A DNA stretch of 64,000 bases from Streptomyces albospinus (GTDB lineage Bacteria; Actinomycetota; Actinomycetes; Streptomycetales; Streptomycetaceae). Where the stretch lies: positions 115,355-179,354 of the forward strand of contig NZ_BMRP01000002.1 in NCBI RefSeq assembly GCF_014648695.1, read 5' to 3'. Position 1 is the first letter of the stretch, and each line of letters opens with the position of its first letter. The notes beneath the pieces are model-generated. The model did no database searches. It saw nothing but the letters and a program-made list of their open reading frames with translations, and was not told the DNA's origin. Positions 1 through 7,421 of this stretch are shown one piece after another. A program made the position numbers and the translations under genes.

Positions 1-116
1 CCCCGCCGGCCGCCGGAGCCGTCAGCAGTCGGCCCGGCGGGACGGGGACGGGGGGTCACCGCCGCCGCGCCGGTGTCAGGGAGCGGTGCCGCGCCGACTC
101 GGCACCGTTCCCGGTC

Positions 117-533
117 TCAGGGCCACCGCGGCGGGTCCGGCGCGGTGCGCCCGCGCAGCGCCGCGTCGATGGCCACGATGATCTCGGCGTCCGGCGCGTC
201 CGGCCGGAAGCCGACCAGCACACCGCGGGCCTCGTAGTAGCGGATCACCCGCAGCGCGTCGCCCGTGCCGTCCTGCCCCGCCTCGCGCAGGTGGACGACG
301 AGGTCGGCGGTGGCCGGTGCGGGCAGCGGACCGCCGAAGCGCGCGACCCGGTCGAGGAGTTGCGGCGCGCCCTCGATCACATAGCCGCCGGCGGGCAGCG
401 GCTGACGCCTGATCAGCACGTCGACCGCGGTCAGCCGCGGGACCCGGTAGTGCTCGGCCAGCCGGGCGGCACGCGCGATACGGCCTCCCTCGCCGGCCCC
501 GATCACCACGACCCGCGGGGCAGCGGCCACCAT
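117..533 (-). CDS. Adenylate kinase-like protein with degenerate P-loop
   Basis: The 138-residue product follows the adenylate kinase fold order but looks catalytically dead. Residues 12-18 read GAGEGGR where adenylate kinases have GxxGxGK, so the Walker lysine is an arginine. It is followed by a recognisable RLAEHYRVPRL segment (kinase: RLAEKYGIPHI). A GYVIEGAPQ segment matches the kinase GFILDGFPR motif, with the arginine replaced by glutamine. The C-terminal RYYEARGVLV matches the kinase end. The lid and central region are missing, against about 215 residues in true Adk. The ATG at 533 is the only good start. It is divergent from the downstream regulator. A nucleotide-binding or structural role is possible, but no function can be read. 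Confidence 0.65.
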   Translation of the reverse strand: MVAAAPRVVVIGAGEGGRIARAARLAEHYRVPRLTAVDVLIRRQPLPAGGYVIEGAPQLLDRVARFGGPLPAPATADLVVHLREAGQDGTGDALRVIRYYEARGVLVGFRPDAPDAEIIVAIDAALRGRTAPDPPRWP

Positions 534-786
534 GGCGAGCCCCCTCCCACCGTGACGACGACGCGGTGCGGCCAATGGCGTCCTCGGCGGACAGCCGGCG
601 GGGTCTCCGACGGGTGACCGGAGAAACCTCCGGGTGGCGGTCTCCCCGCGCCTTTGAGGCGAGGGGGAGGGACACCATCGGCCGCGGGCACAAGATTCCC
701 CGCTGGGCGTCATAGGCCACAACGGTTGCAGTCCGTTGCAGCCGATCTTCCCAATGCCCCTTCCCCGGACGGCCGGTGGCGGCACC

Positions 787-2217
787 ATGGGCACACACCG
801 GGTGACAGGCACAGCGGGGAGCGGCGTGAGCGACAGACCGATCGACAGCACCGGTGGGCGGACGAGCGACCGGCCGCACGGCAGAACGGTCGAGAGCGCC
901 GTCCGGTCGCCCCAGGACATCCGGGAGACGGCCCGGCGGCTCGCCGTGGTCCACGAGGCGGCGCTCACCGGCGAGCTGCCGTCCGACGCACCGCGCGATG
1001 CGCCCCGCGCGGTCATCGGCGAGTCCTGGCGCCGGGTACTCGGCTCGGGCGTGGACCCGGATCGGGTGCGCACCCAACAGCCGCTGTCCGTGGCGGAGTT
1101 GGAGCATCGGCGGCAGCACTCGCAGCTGGCGTCGATACTGCCGGTGCTCAGCGGCGGACTGCTGCCGACCGCGGACGCCGCACAGCAGATCATGGTGGTC
1201 ACCGACGCCGAGGGCCGGGTGCTGTGGCGGGAGGGCAGCGCGCCGATCCGGCGGATGGCCGACCGGCTGGGCTTCGACAAGGGCGCCGACTGGACGGAGG
1301 GGGTCGTCGGCACGAACGCCATCGGCACCGCGCTGGTGGCCCGCAGCCCGGTGCTGGTGCACTCCGCCGAGCACTTCCTGCGCAGCCACCACAGCTGGAC
1401 CTGCGCCGCGGCGCCGCTGCACGACCCGCGCGACGGGCGGCTGCTGGGCACCGTCGACATCAGCGGCCCGGCCCACTCCTTCCACCCCACCACGCTCTCG
1501 CTGGTCTCCGCGGTCGCCCGGCTCGCGGAGGGCGAGCTGCGCACCCGCCACCACACGTCGCTGGAGCGGCTGCGGTCGAGCGCGGCGCCGGTGCTGGCGC
1601 GGATCGGCGGGCGGGCGCTGGCCGTCGACCCCAACGGCTGGACGGCGGCGGTGTCGGGGATGACGCCACCGGACCGGGTGGCGCTGCCGAAGACGCCCGA
1701 GGCCGGGCCGCTGTGGCTGCCGCGGTACGGGATGTGCACCCTGGAGCCGCTGCCCGGCGGCTGGCTGATCCGGCTCGGCCGGCCGGAGCCGTCGCCGGAG
1801 CCGCACCGGGTGGTGCTGGACGTCAGCGGACGCGACGGCTCGGAGGTCACCGTGGCGGGACCGGCCGGCAGCTGGGCGCACGCACTGTCCCCGCGCCATG
1901 CCGAGCTGCTGTTCCTGCTCGCCGCGCACCCGCGCGGACGCAGCGCCGCCGAGCTGGCCCAGGACCTGTTCGGCGACGGGGGCCGCACGGTGACGGTGCG
2001 CGCCGAGCTGTCCCGGCTGCGCCGCCATCTGGCGGGGGTGCTGGCCCACCGGCCGTACCGCTTCGCGGACGGGGTGGAGGTGGAGCTGCGGCTGCCGCCC
2101 CGGCCGCTGGAGCTGCTGCCGCACTCCACGGCGCCGGCGGTGATGGCGGCCCGCCGGGGCGGCGACTTCCCGGGCGGAGGCATCCCCGTCCCATCACATG
2201 GACGGCGCGTTCCGTGA
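787..2217 (+). CDS. GAF-domain transcriptional regulator (AcoR-type sensor half)
   Basis: This cytoplasmic protein of about 476 residues is probably a ligand-sensing transcription factor. The N-terminal third contains a GAF domain with the segments DWTEGVVGTNAIGTAL and HSWTCAAAPLHDP, characteristic of the AcoR family. The C-terminal 120 residues hold a compact helical region ending AELSRLRRHLAG, which looks like a winged-helix DNA-binding end. No AAA+ sigma-54 interaction domain is present, as usual in actinomycetes. The start is uncertain. ATG 787 has a weak GGTGGCGG ahead, GTG 826 has GGGGAG four bases upstream, and ATG 736 has no ribosome site. The ligand and target are unknown. Confidence 0.78.
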   Translation: MGTHRVTGTAGSGVSDRPIDSTGGRTSDRPHGRTVESAVRSPQDIRETARRLAVVHEAALTGELPSDAPRDAPRAVIGESWRRVLGSGVDPDRVRTQQPLSVAELEHRRQHSQLASILPVLSGGLLPTADAAQQIMVVTDAEGRVLWREGSAPIRRMADRLGFDKGADWTEGVVGTNAIGTALVARSPVLVHSAEHFLRSHHSWTCAAAPLHDPRDGRLLGTVDISGPAHSFHPTTLSLVSAVARLAEGELRTRHHTSLERLRSSAAPVLARIGGRALAVDPNGWTAAVSGMTPPDRVALPKTPEAGPLWLPRYGMCTLEPLPGGWLIRLGRPEPSPEPHRVVLDVSGRDGSEVTVAGPAGSWAHALSPRHAELLFLLAAHPRGRSAAELAQDLFGDGGRTVTVRAELSRLRRHLAGVLAHRPYRFADGVEVELRLPPRPLELLPHSTAPAVMAARRGGDFPGGGIPVPSHGRRVP

Positions 2218-2324
2218 TGTGGCGACGGTCCGGGTCGCCGCCGGACCACCGGAGGCAGCAGGGCCTTCGGCCGGCCCTGCTGCCGGCATGCGACGCGCCG
2301 CCGGCGGTGTGATGTGCTGGCCCC

Positions 2325-2915
2325 ATGAGCCACTCCGTCACCACCTGGTACCTCGAACAGACCTCGCCGGCCGACCTCGCGCCCGCCGCGGAGCCGCCCG
2401 CCGAGCAGGGTGTACGGATCGTCCGGTCCGAGGTACCGTCGCCGGAATTCAGCCGCTTCCTCTATACGGCGGTCGGCGGGGACGTCCTGTGGACCGACCG
2501 GCTGGCGTGGCCGTACGCCCGGTGGGCCGAGTACCTCGGGCGGCCGGGGACGGAGACATGGGTGGCGTACGAGCGCGGTACGCCCGCCGGCTTCATCGAG
2601 CTGGAAGCCCAGCCGGAGGGGGCGGTGGAGATCGCCTACTTCGGGCTGCTGCCCGCGTTCCGGGGACGGCGGATCGGCGGCCATCTGCTCGCCTACGGGA
2701 CGGCGCGCGCCTGGGACCTGGCCGAACGGTGGCCGGAGCGGTCGGAGACGAAGCGGGTGTGGCTGCACACCTGTAGCGACGACGGGCCGCACGCGCGGGC
2801 CAATTACGAGCGGCGCGGCTTCCGGGTGTGCGCGACGGAGGTCACCGAGGAGCCCGAGGCCGCGATGCCGGGCCCGTGGCCGGACGCCGGACCGCTGACG
2901 CCCGCCGGAGAGTGA
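2325..2915 (+). CDS. GNAT family N-acetyltransferase
   Basis: A 196-residue GCN5-related acetyltransferase that would move an acetyl group from acetyl-CoA to an amine. The acetyl-CoA motif A is visible near residues 105-130: EIAYFGLLPAFRGRRIGGHL, with the RxxGxG-like loop RGRRIGG. A later HARANYERRGFRV stretch is the usual motif B with the NYERRGF signature. The protein lacks a signal peptide or membrane segment and is monocistronic, ahead of the sulfur cluster. The substrate cannot be inferred. Confidence 0.87.
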   Translation: MSHSVTTWYLEQTSPADLAPAAEPPAEQGVRIVRSEVPSPEFSRFLYTAVGGDVLWTDRLAWPYARWAEYLGRPGTETWVAYERGTPAGFIELEAQPEGAVEIAYFGLLPAFRGRRIGGHLLAYGTARAWDLAERWPERSETKRVWLHTCSDDGPHARANYERRGFRVCATEVTEEPEAAMPGPWPDAGPLTPAGE

Positions 2916-2926
2916 CCGAGAACACA

Positions 2927-2955
2927 CTGTCTCGCGATTCGGGACAGCGGTGTCC
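2927..2955. promoter_or_regulatory. Overlapping inverted repeats ahead of the sulfur operon leader
   Basis: CTGTC (2927-2931) pairs with GACAG (2943-2947). GGACA (2942-2946) pairs with TGTCC (2951-2955), so the two structures share bases and exclude each other. They lie 53-81 bases before the leader peptide start. They could be an operator or part of the promoter; no consensus -10/-35 pair is obvious. Confidence 0.3.
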
Positions 2956-3007
2956 ATATCTTGGATGACGGTGGACTGGCCGGAGAACGGCGTGCCACGC
3001 TTCCGTC

Positions 3008-3091
3008 ATGTCCAGAGCTGGAATTGCCTTGGTGAGTCGGCGGCACGTCGACCTCGGCCGCATGTCCAGCGCCATTTGTCGGGCAGGCTGA
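3008..3091 (+). CDS. Cysteine-ending leader peptide of the sulfur assimilation operon
   Basis: A 27-codon ORF starts at ATG 3008 with no ribosome-binding site, so it may be translated leaderless. It encodes MSRAGIALVSRRHVD followed by a short linker and SSAICRAG before a TGA. The SRRHVDLGRMSSAICR core is the pattern of actinobacterial putative leader peptides found before sulfur and cysteine genes, with the cysteine codon near the end. In mycobacteria such cysteine-containing upstream ORFs mediate cysteine-responsive attenuation. By inference, ribosome stalling at the TGT codon (3077-3079) under cysteine starvation would raise expression of the downstream sulfite reductase operon. It sits 220 bases before that gene. 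Confidence 0.75.
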   Translation: MSRAGIALVSRRHVDLGRMSSAICRAG

Positions 3092-3310
3092 CGCTGCACG
3101 AACAGGGGCCCTGACCCCTCCGCACCCGGACAGCACTCAGCACCACCGCTTCACGCCGTCCCCATCGTCGCGGACGCGCCGACCCTCCCGACCCGCAGAT
3201 CACCGCCGACGCGTGCCCACGCGCCGCGCTTCGGTGCGTCCGCACAGGTCACAGGGGTGGCACCGCACCCGTCCGCACCCCCTTTGAGCCGCCCAGAAGG
3301 ACGTACACCC
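3092..3310 (+). promoter_or_regulatory. Long untranslated leader between Cys leader peptide and sulfite reductase
   Basis: This 219-base segment has no convincing gene of its own. A small hairpin AGGGG (3104-3108) / CCCCT (3115-3119) begins 13 bases after the leader peptide stop, placed where a stalled ribosome could affect folding. AGAAGGACG ahead of ATG 3311 is the ribosome site of the next gene. Attenuation is inferred from architecture only. Confidence 0.4.
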
Positions 3311-5005
3311 ATGGCCGCCAACCCGGATCTGCCCTCCGCCACGACCCGCCGCAAGGCCGGACGCCACCGCGGCGAGGGCCAGTGGGCCGTTGGTCACTTC
3401 ACGCCACTCAACGGCAACGAGCAGTTCAAGAAGGACGATGACGGTCTCAATGTGCGGACACGCATTGAGACGATCTACGCCAAGTCCGGCTTCGACTCGA
3501 TCGACCCCAACGACCTGCGCGGCCGGATGCGCTGGTGGGGCCTGTACACCCAGCGCAAGCCCGGGATCGACGGCGGCAAGACCGCGATCCTGGAGCCGGA
3601 GGAGCTGGACGACAAGTACTTCATGCTGCGGGTGCGCATCGACGGCGGCCGGCTCACCGTGCCGCAGCTGCGCGCCATCGGCGAGGTCTCCGACCAGTAC
3701 GCGCGCGGCACCGCCGACATCACCGACCGACAGAACATCCAGCTGCACTGGGTCCGCATCGAGGACGTGCCCGCCATCTGGGAGAAGCTGGAGGCCGTCG
3801 GGCTGTCCACCACCGAGGCGTGCGGCGACTGCCCGCGCGTGATCATCGGCTCCCCGGTGGCCGGTATCGCCGCGGACGAGATCATCGACGGCACCCCCGC
3901 CGTGGACGAGATCCACGAGCGGTACATCGGCAGCAAGGAATTCTCCAACCTGCCCCGCAAGTTCAAGACCGCGATCTCCGGCTCGCCCGTCCAGGACGTG
4001 GTCCACGAGATCAACGACGTGGCCTTCGTGGGCGTGGTGCACCCCGAGCACGGACCGGGCTTCGACCTGTGGGTCGGCGGCGGACTGTCCACCAACCCCA
4101 AGCTCGCCCAGCGGCTGGGCACCTGGGTGCCGCTGGACGAGGTCGCCGACGTCTGGGCCGGCGTGGTCGGCATCTTCCGCGACTACGGCTACCGGCGGCT
4201 GCGCACCCGCGCCCGCCTGAAGTTCCTGATGGCCGACTGGGGCCCGGAGAAGTTCCGCCAGGTGCTGGAGGACGAGTACCTCCAGCGGAAGCTGGTCGAC
4301 GGCCCGGCGCCCGAGGAGCCCGCGCAGAAGTGGCGCGACCACATCGGCGTGCACCGGCAGCAGGACGGCCGCTTCTATGTGGGCTTCGCACCGCGCGTCG
4401 GCCGGGTGGACGGCACCACCCTCACCAAGATCGCCGAACTGGCCGCGGCGCACGGCTCCGACCGGCTGCGCACCACCGTCGAGCAGAAGATGATCGTCCT
4501 CGATGTGACCGAGGACCAGGTCGACTCGCTGGTCGCCGGACTGGAGGCGCTGGACTTCCAGGTCAGGCCCTCGCCGTTCCGCCGCGGCACGATGGCCTGC
4601 ACCGGCATCGAGTTCTGCAAGCTGGCGATCGTGGAGACCAAGGGCCGCGGCGCGTCCCTGATCGACGAACTGGAGCGCCGCCTCCCCGACTTCGACGAGC
4701 CGCTGACCATCAACCTCAACGGCTGCCCGAACGCCTGCGCCCGCATCCAGGTCGCGGACATCGGCCTCAAGGGCCAGCTGGTAATGGACGGCGACGGCAA
4801 CCAGGTCGAGGGCTACCAGGTGCACCTGGGCGGCGCACTGGCCCTGGAGGCCGGTTTCGGCCGCAAGGTCCGCGGCCTGAAGGTCACCGCCGACGAGCTG
4901 CCGGACTACGTCGAGCGGGTGCTGCGCAACTTCCAGGAGCAGCGCGTGGAGGGCGAGCGGTTCGCCACCTGGGCGGCGCGCGCCGAAGAGGGTGCGTTGA
5001 AGTGA
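3311..5005 (+). CDS. sirA: Sulfite reductase (ferredoxin), siroheme/[4Fe-4S]
   Basis: The 564-residue assimilatory reductase makes the six-electron reduction of sulfite to sulfide in the cytoplasm. Two half-domains of the nitrite/sulfite reductase fold are present. The siroheme-iron-sulfur ligands are the cysteines of ACTGIEFC near residue 437 and of NGCPNACA near residue 478. Siroheme-contacting segments such as DITDRQNIQLHW near residue 140 are also visible. ATG 3311 was chosen over an in-frame upstream start at 3257 because AGAAGGACG precedes it. It opens the sulfur operon and overlaps the next gene by GTGA. Ferredoxin-type sulfite reductase is favoured over nitrite reductase because of the cysH-cysCDN context. 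Confidence 0.93.
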   Translation: MAANPDLPSATTRRKAGRHRGEGQWAVGHFTPLNGNEQFKKDDDGLNVRTRIETIYAKSGFDSIDPNDLRGRMRWWGLYTQRKPGIDGGKTAILEPEELDDKYFMLRVRIDGGRLTVPQLRAIGEVSDQYARGTADITDRQNIQLHWVRIEDVPAIWEKLEAVGLSTTEACGDCPRVIIGSPVAGIAADEIIDGTPAVDEIHERYIGSKEFSNLPRKFKTAISGSPVQDVVHEINDVAFVGVVHPEHGPGFDLWVGGGLSTNPKLAQRLGTWVPLDEVADVWAGVVGIFRDYGYRRLRTRARLKFLMADWGPEKFRQVLEDEYLQRKLVDGPAPEEPAQKWRDHIGVHRQQDGRFYVGFAPRVGRVDGTTLTKIAELAAAHGSDRLRTTVEQKMIVLDVTEDQVDSLVAGLEALDFQVRPSPFRRGTMACTGIEFCKLAIVETKGRGASLIDELERRLPDFDEPLTINLNGCPNACARIQVADIGLKGQLVMDGDGNQVEGYQVHLGGALALEAGFGRKVRGLKVTADELPDYVERVLRNFQEQRVEGERFATWAARAEEGALK

Positions 5006-5235
5006 GCGAACGCGCCGTGCCGTTCCACTGCCCGTACTGCGGGGACGAGGACCTGCGGCCTTCGGAGGAAGAAGGCCGCGGTGCATGGGAATGCCGGTCC
5101 TGCAACCGCGCGTTCCGGCTGAAGTTCCTGGGCCTGCTGGCCCCCGGAGCCGCCGGCTCCGGCCCTTCCGCTTCCGCTTCCGCTTCCGCTTCCGCTTCCG
5201 CTTCCGCTTCCGCTTCCGACGGAGGTACCCCGTGA
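5002..5235 (+). CDS. Small zinc-ribbon protein of the sulfur operon with Ser-Ala repeat tail
   Basis: A 77-residue protein starts at GTG 5002 inside the sulfite reductase stop (GTGA overlap) and ends inside the cysH start, so it is translationally coupled on both sides. Two CxxC knuckles, CPYC near residue 10 and CRSC near residue 32, form a zinc- or iron-binding ribbon. The tail is a low-complexity run of eight Ser-Ala pairs encoded by a hexanucleotide repeat. The biochemical role is unknown. Its position between sulfite reductase and CysH suggests a small redox or metal accessory factor. Its frame has normal high GC3. Confidence 0.82.
   Translation: MSERAVPFHCPYCGDEDLRPSEEEGRGAWECRSCNRAFRLKFLGLLAPGAAGSGPSASASASASASASASASDGGTP
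5166..5219 (+). repeat. Hexanucleotide microsatellite (TTCCGC)8 plus one variant unit
   Basis: Eight perfect TTCCGC units run from 5166 to 5213, followed by TTCCGA, all inside the zinc-ribbon gene. The unit length is a multiple of three, so copy-number changes would lengthen or shorten the Ser-Ala tail without a frameshift. Confidence 0.97.
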
Positions 5236-5921
5236 CCACCGCAACCGACCTTCAGCGGCTCGCCGAAGAGGCGGGCCGCGACCTGGAGGACGCACCCGCC
5301 CTGGAGATCCTCCGGTGGGCCGCCGAGACCTTCGGGCCGCGCTTCTGCGTCACCTCCTCGATGGAGGACGCGGTCGTCGCGCACCTGGCCTCGCGGGCCT
5401 TCCCCGGCGTGGACGTGGTGTTCCTGGACACCGGCTACCACTTCCCGGAGACCATCGGTACCCGGGACGCGGTGGCGGCGGTGATGGACGTCAACGTGAT
5501 CACCCTGACACCCCGTCAGACCGTGGCGGAGCAGGACGCCGAGTACGGGCCGAGGCTGCACGACCGCGACCCCGACCTGTGCTGCGCCCTGCGCAAGGTC
5601 AAACCCCTCGAAGAGGGCCTGACCGGCTATGACGCGTGGGCGACCGGGCTGCGCCGGGACGAGTCGCCGACCCGGGCGAACACCCCGGTCGTCGGCTGGG
5701 ACGCCAGGCGGCAGAAGGTGAAGGTCTCCCCGATCGCCCGCTGGACGCAGGCGGACGTGGACGCGTACGTCGCCGAGCACGGCGTGCTCACCAACCCGCT
5801 GCTGATGGACGGCTACGCCTCCGTCGGCTGCGCCCCCTGCACCCGGCGGGTGCTGGCGGGCGAGGACGCGCGGGCCGGGCGCTGGGCCGGCAGCAACAAG
5901 ACCGAGTGCGGACTGCACTGA
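5232..5921 (+). CDS. cysH: Phosphoadenylyl/adenylyl-sulfate reductase
   Basis: The 229-residue reductase converts activated sulfate (PAPS or APS) to sulfite using thioredoxin. The PP-loop-like SSMEDAVVAHL lies near residue 38. The cysteine pairs DLCC near residue 117 and CAPC near residue 200 are the four [4Fe-4S] ligands typical of the APS-using class. The C-terminal KTECGLH holds the catalytic cysteine. GTG 5232 was chosen because GGAGG lies seven bases upstream; it overlaps the previous stop. The cluster cysteines argue for APS use although an APS kinase gene follows, so substrate preference is left open. Confidence 0.94.
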   Translation: MTTATDLQRLAEEAGRDLEDAPALEILRWAAETFGPRFCVTSSMEDAVVAHLASRAFPGVDVVFLDTGYHFPETIGTRDAVAAVMDVNVITLTPRQTVAEQDAEYGPRLHDRDPDLCCALRKVKPLEEGLTGYDAWATGLRRDESPTRANTPVVGWDARRQKVKVSPIARWTQADVDAYVAEHGVLTNPLLMDGYASVGCAPCTRRVLAGEDARAGRWAGSNKTECGLH

Positions 5922-5944
5922 TGGCGGAGTTCTTGGAGACACAG

Positions 5945-6478
5945 ATGACGGGCGCCACGATCTGGCTGACCGGTCTGCCGAGCGCGGGCAAGACGACCAT
6001 CGCGCGCGAGCTGGCCGGCCGGCTGCGCGGCGAGGGCCACCGCGTCGAGGTGCTCGACGGCGACGAGATCCGCGAGTTCCTCTCCGCGGGCCTCGGATTC
6101 ACCCGCGAGGACCGGCACACCAACGTCCAGCGCATCGGCTTCGTCGCCGAACTGCTGGCGAGCAACGGCGTCAAGGCGCTGGTGCCGGTGATCGCGCCGT
6201 ACGCGGACAGCCGCGAGGCGGTGCGCAAGCGCCACCAGAGCGAGGGGACCGCGTACCTGGAGGTGCATGTGGCCACCCCGGTCGAGGTCTGCTCCGAGCG
6301 CGATGTGAAGGGGCTCTACGCCAAGCAGGCGGCCGGTGAGATCTCCGGCCTGACCGGCGTGGACGACCCGTACGAGGCACCCGAGTCGCCCGACCTGCGG
6401 ATCGAGTCGCACACCCAGACCGTGCAGGAGTCCGCGGCGGCCTTGCACGCGCTGCTCACAGAGAGGGGACTGGCATGA
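5945..6478 (+). CDS. cysC: Adenylyl-sulfate kinase
   Basis: The 177-residue APS kinase phosphorylates adenylyl sulfate to PAPS. The P-loop GLPSAGKTT is at residues 9-17. The family motifs LDGDEIREFL, GFTREDRHTNVQRIGF and the KGLYAKQAAGEISGLTGVD lid are all present. ATG 5945 was chosen because GGAG lies six bases upstream; ATG 5921, which overlaps the cysH stop, would add eight residues but has no ribosome site. The end overlaps cysD by ATGA. Confidence 0.94.
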   Translation: MTGATIWLTGLPSAGKTTIARELAGRLRGEGHRVEVLDGDEIREFLSAGLGFTREDRHTNVQRIGFVAELLASNGVKALVPVIAPYADSREAVRKRHQSEGTAYLEVHVATPVEVCSERDVKGLYAKQAAGEISGLTGVDDPYEAPESPDLRIESHTQTVQESAAALHALLTERGLA

Positions 6479-7419
6479 CGACCGTGACTTCCGTGACCGA
6501 GAACGCCGAGGGCGCCGACAGCCCGTACGCGCTGTCGCACCTCGACGCCCTGGAGTCCGAGGCGGTCCACATCTTCCGCGAGGTGGCGGGCGAGTTCGAG
6601 CGGCCGGTGATCCTCTTCTCCGGCGGCAAGGACTCCATCCTCATGCTGCACCTGGCGCTGAAGGCGTTCGCGCCGGCCCCGGTGCCGTTCTCGCTGCTGC
6701 ACGTCGACACCGGGCACAACTTCCCCGAGGTCATCGACTACCGCGACCGCACCGTCGAGCGGTACGGCCTGCGGCTGCACGTCGCCTCCGTACAGGACTT
6801 CATCGACCGCGGCGAGCTCCGCGAGCGCCCGGACGGCACCCGCAACCCGCTCCAGACGGTGCCGCTGCTGGACGCCATCGAGAAGAACCGCTTCGACGCG
6901 GTCTTCGGCGGCGGCCGGCGGGACGAGGAGAAGGCACGCGCCAAGGAGCGGGTCTTCTCGCTGCGCGACGAGTTCGGCGGCTGGGACCCGCGCCGGCAGC
7001 GCCCCGAGCTGTGGCAGCTCTACAACGGCCGCCACTCGCCCGGCGAGCACGTCCGGGTCTTCCCGCTGTCCAACTGGACCGAGCTGGACGTCTGGCAGTA
7101 CATCGCCCGCGAGAAGATCGAACTGCCCGCCATCTACTACGCCCACGAGCGCGAGGTCTTCGCCCGCGCCGGTATGTGGCTGGCGCCCGGTGACTGGGGC
7201 GGCCCCAAGGACGGCGAGCGCCTGGAGCTCCGGCAGGTGCGCTACCGCACCGTCGGCGACATGTCCTGCACCGGCGCCGTCGACTCCGACGCCGACACCA
7301 TCGAGGCGGTCATCGCGGAGATCGCCGCGTCCCGGCTCACCGAGCGGGGCGCCACCCGGGCCGACGACAAGCTGTCGGAGGCCGCCATGGAGGACCGCAA
7401 GCGCGAGGGGTACTTCTAA
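6475..7419 (+). CDS. cysD: Sulfate adenylyltransferase subunit 2
   Basis: The 314-residue ATP sulfurylase small subunit makes adenylyl sulfate from ATP and sulfate with CysN. It carries the PP-loop FSGGKDSILMLHL near residue 45, HVDTGHNFPEVIDYRD near residue 78 and GGGRRDEEKARAKER near residue 143. The C-terminal GDMSCTGAVDSDADT and RKREGYF are family hallmarks. It overlaps cysC by ATGA and is followed two bases later by cysN, so the three are one translational unit. Confidence 0.96.
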   Translation: MTTVTSVTENAEGADSPYALSHLDALESEAVHIFREVAGEFERPVILFSGGKDSILMLHLALKAFAPAPVPFSLLHVDTGHNFPEVIDYRDRTVERYGLRLHVASVQDFIDRGELRERPDGTRNPLQTVPLLDAIEKNRFDAVFGGGRRDEEKARAKERVFSLRDEFGGWDPRRQRPELWQLYNGRHSPGEHVRVFPLSNWTELDVWQYIAREKIELPAIYYAHEREVFARAGMWLAPGDWGGPKDGERLELRQVRYRTVGDMSCTGAVDSDADTIEAVIAEIAASRLTERGATRADDKLSEAAMEDRKREGYF

Positions 7420-7421
7420 CG

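Noticed and set aside
76..2957. Very long minus-strand open frames over the first three genes
   Set aside because: They are antisense to clear GAF and GNAT genes, are Arg/Pro/Gly-rich and show no motif; only the last 138 codons of one (117-533) are a real protein.
3200..5239. 679-codon minus-strand frame with a Lys-Arg repeat
   Set aside because: It is the antisense shadow of sulfite reductase; the Lys-Arg run is the reverse reading of the TTCCGC microsatellite.
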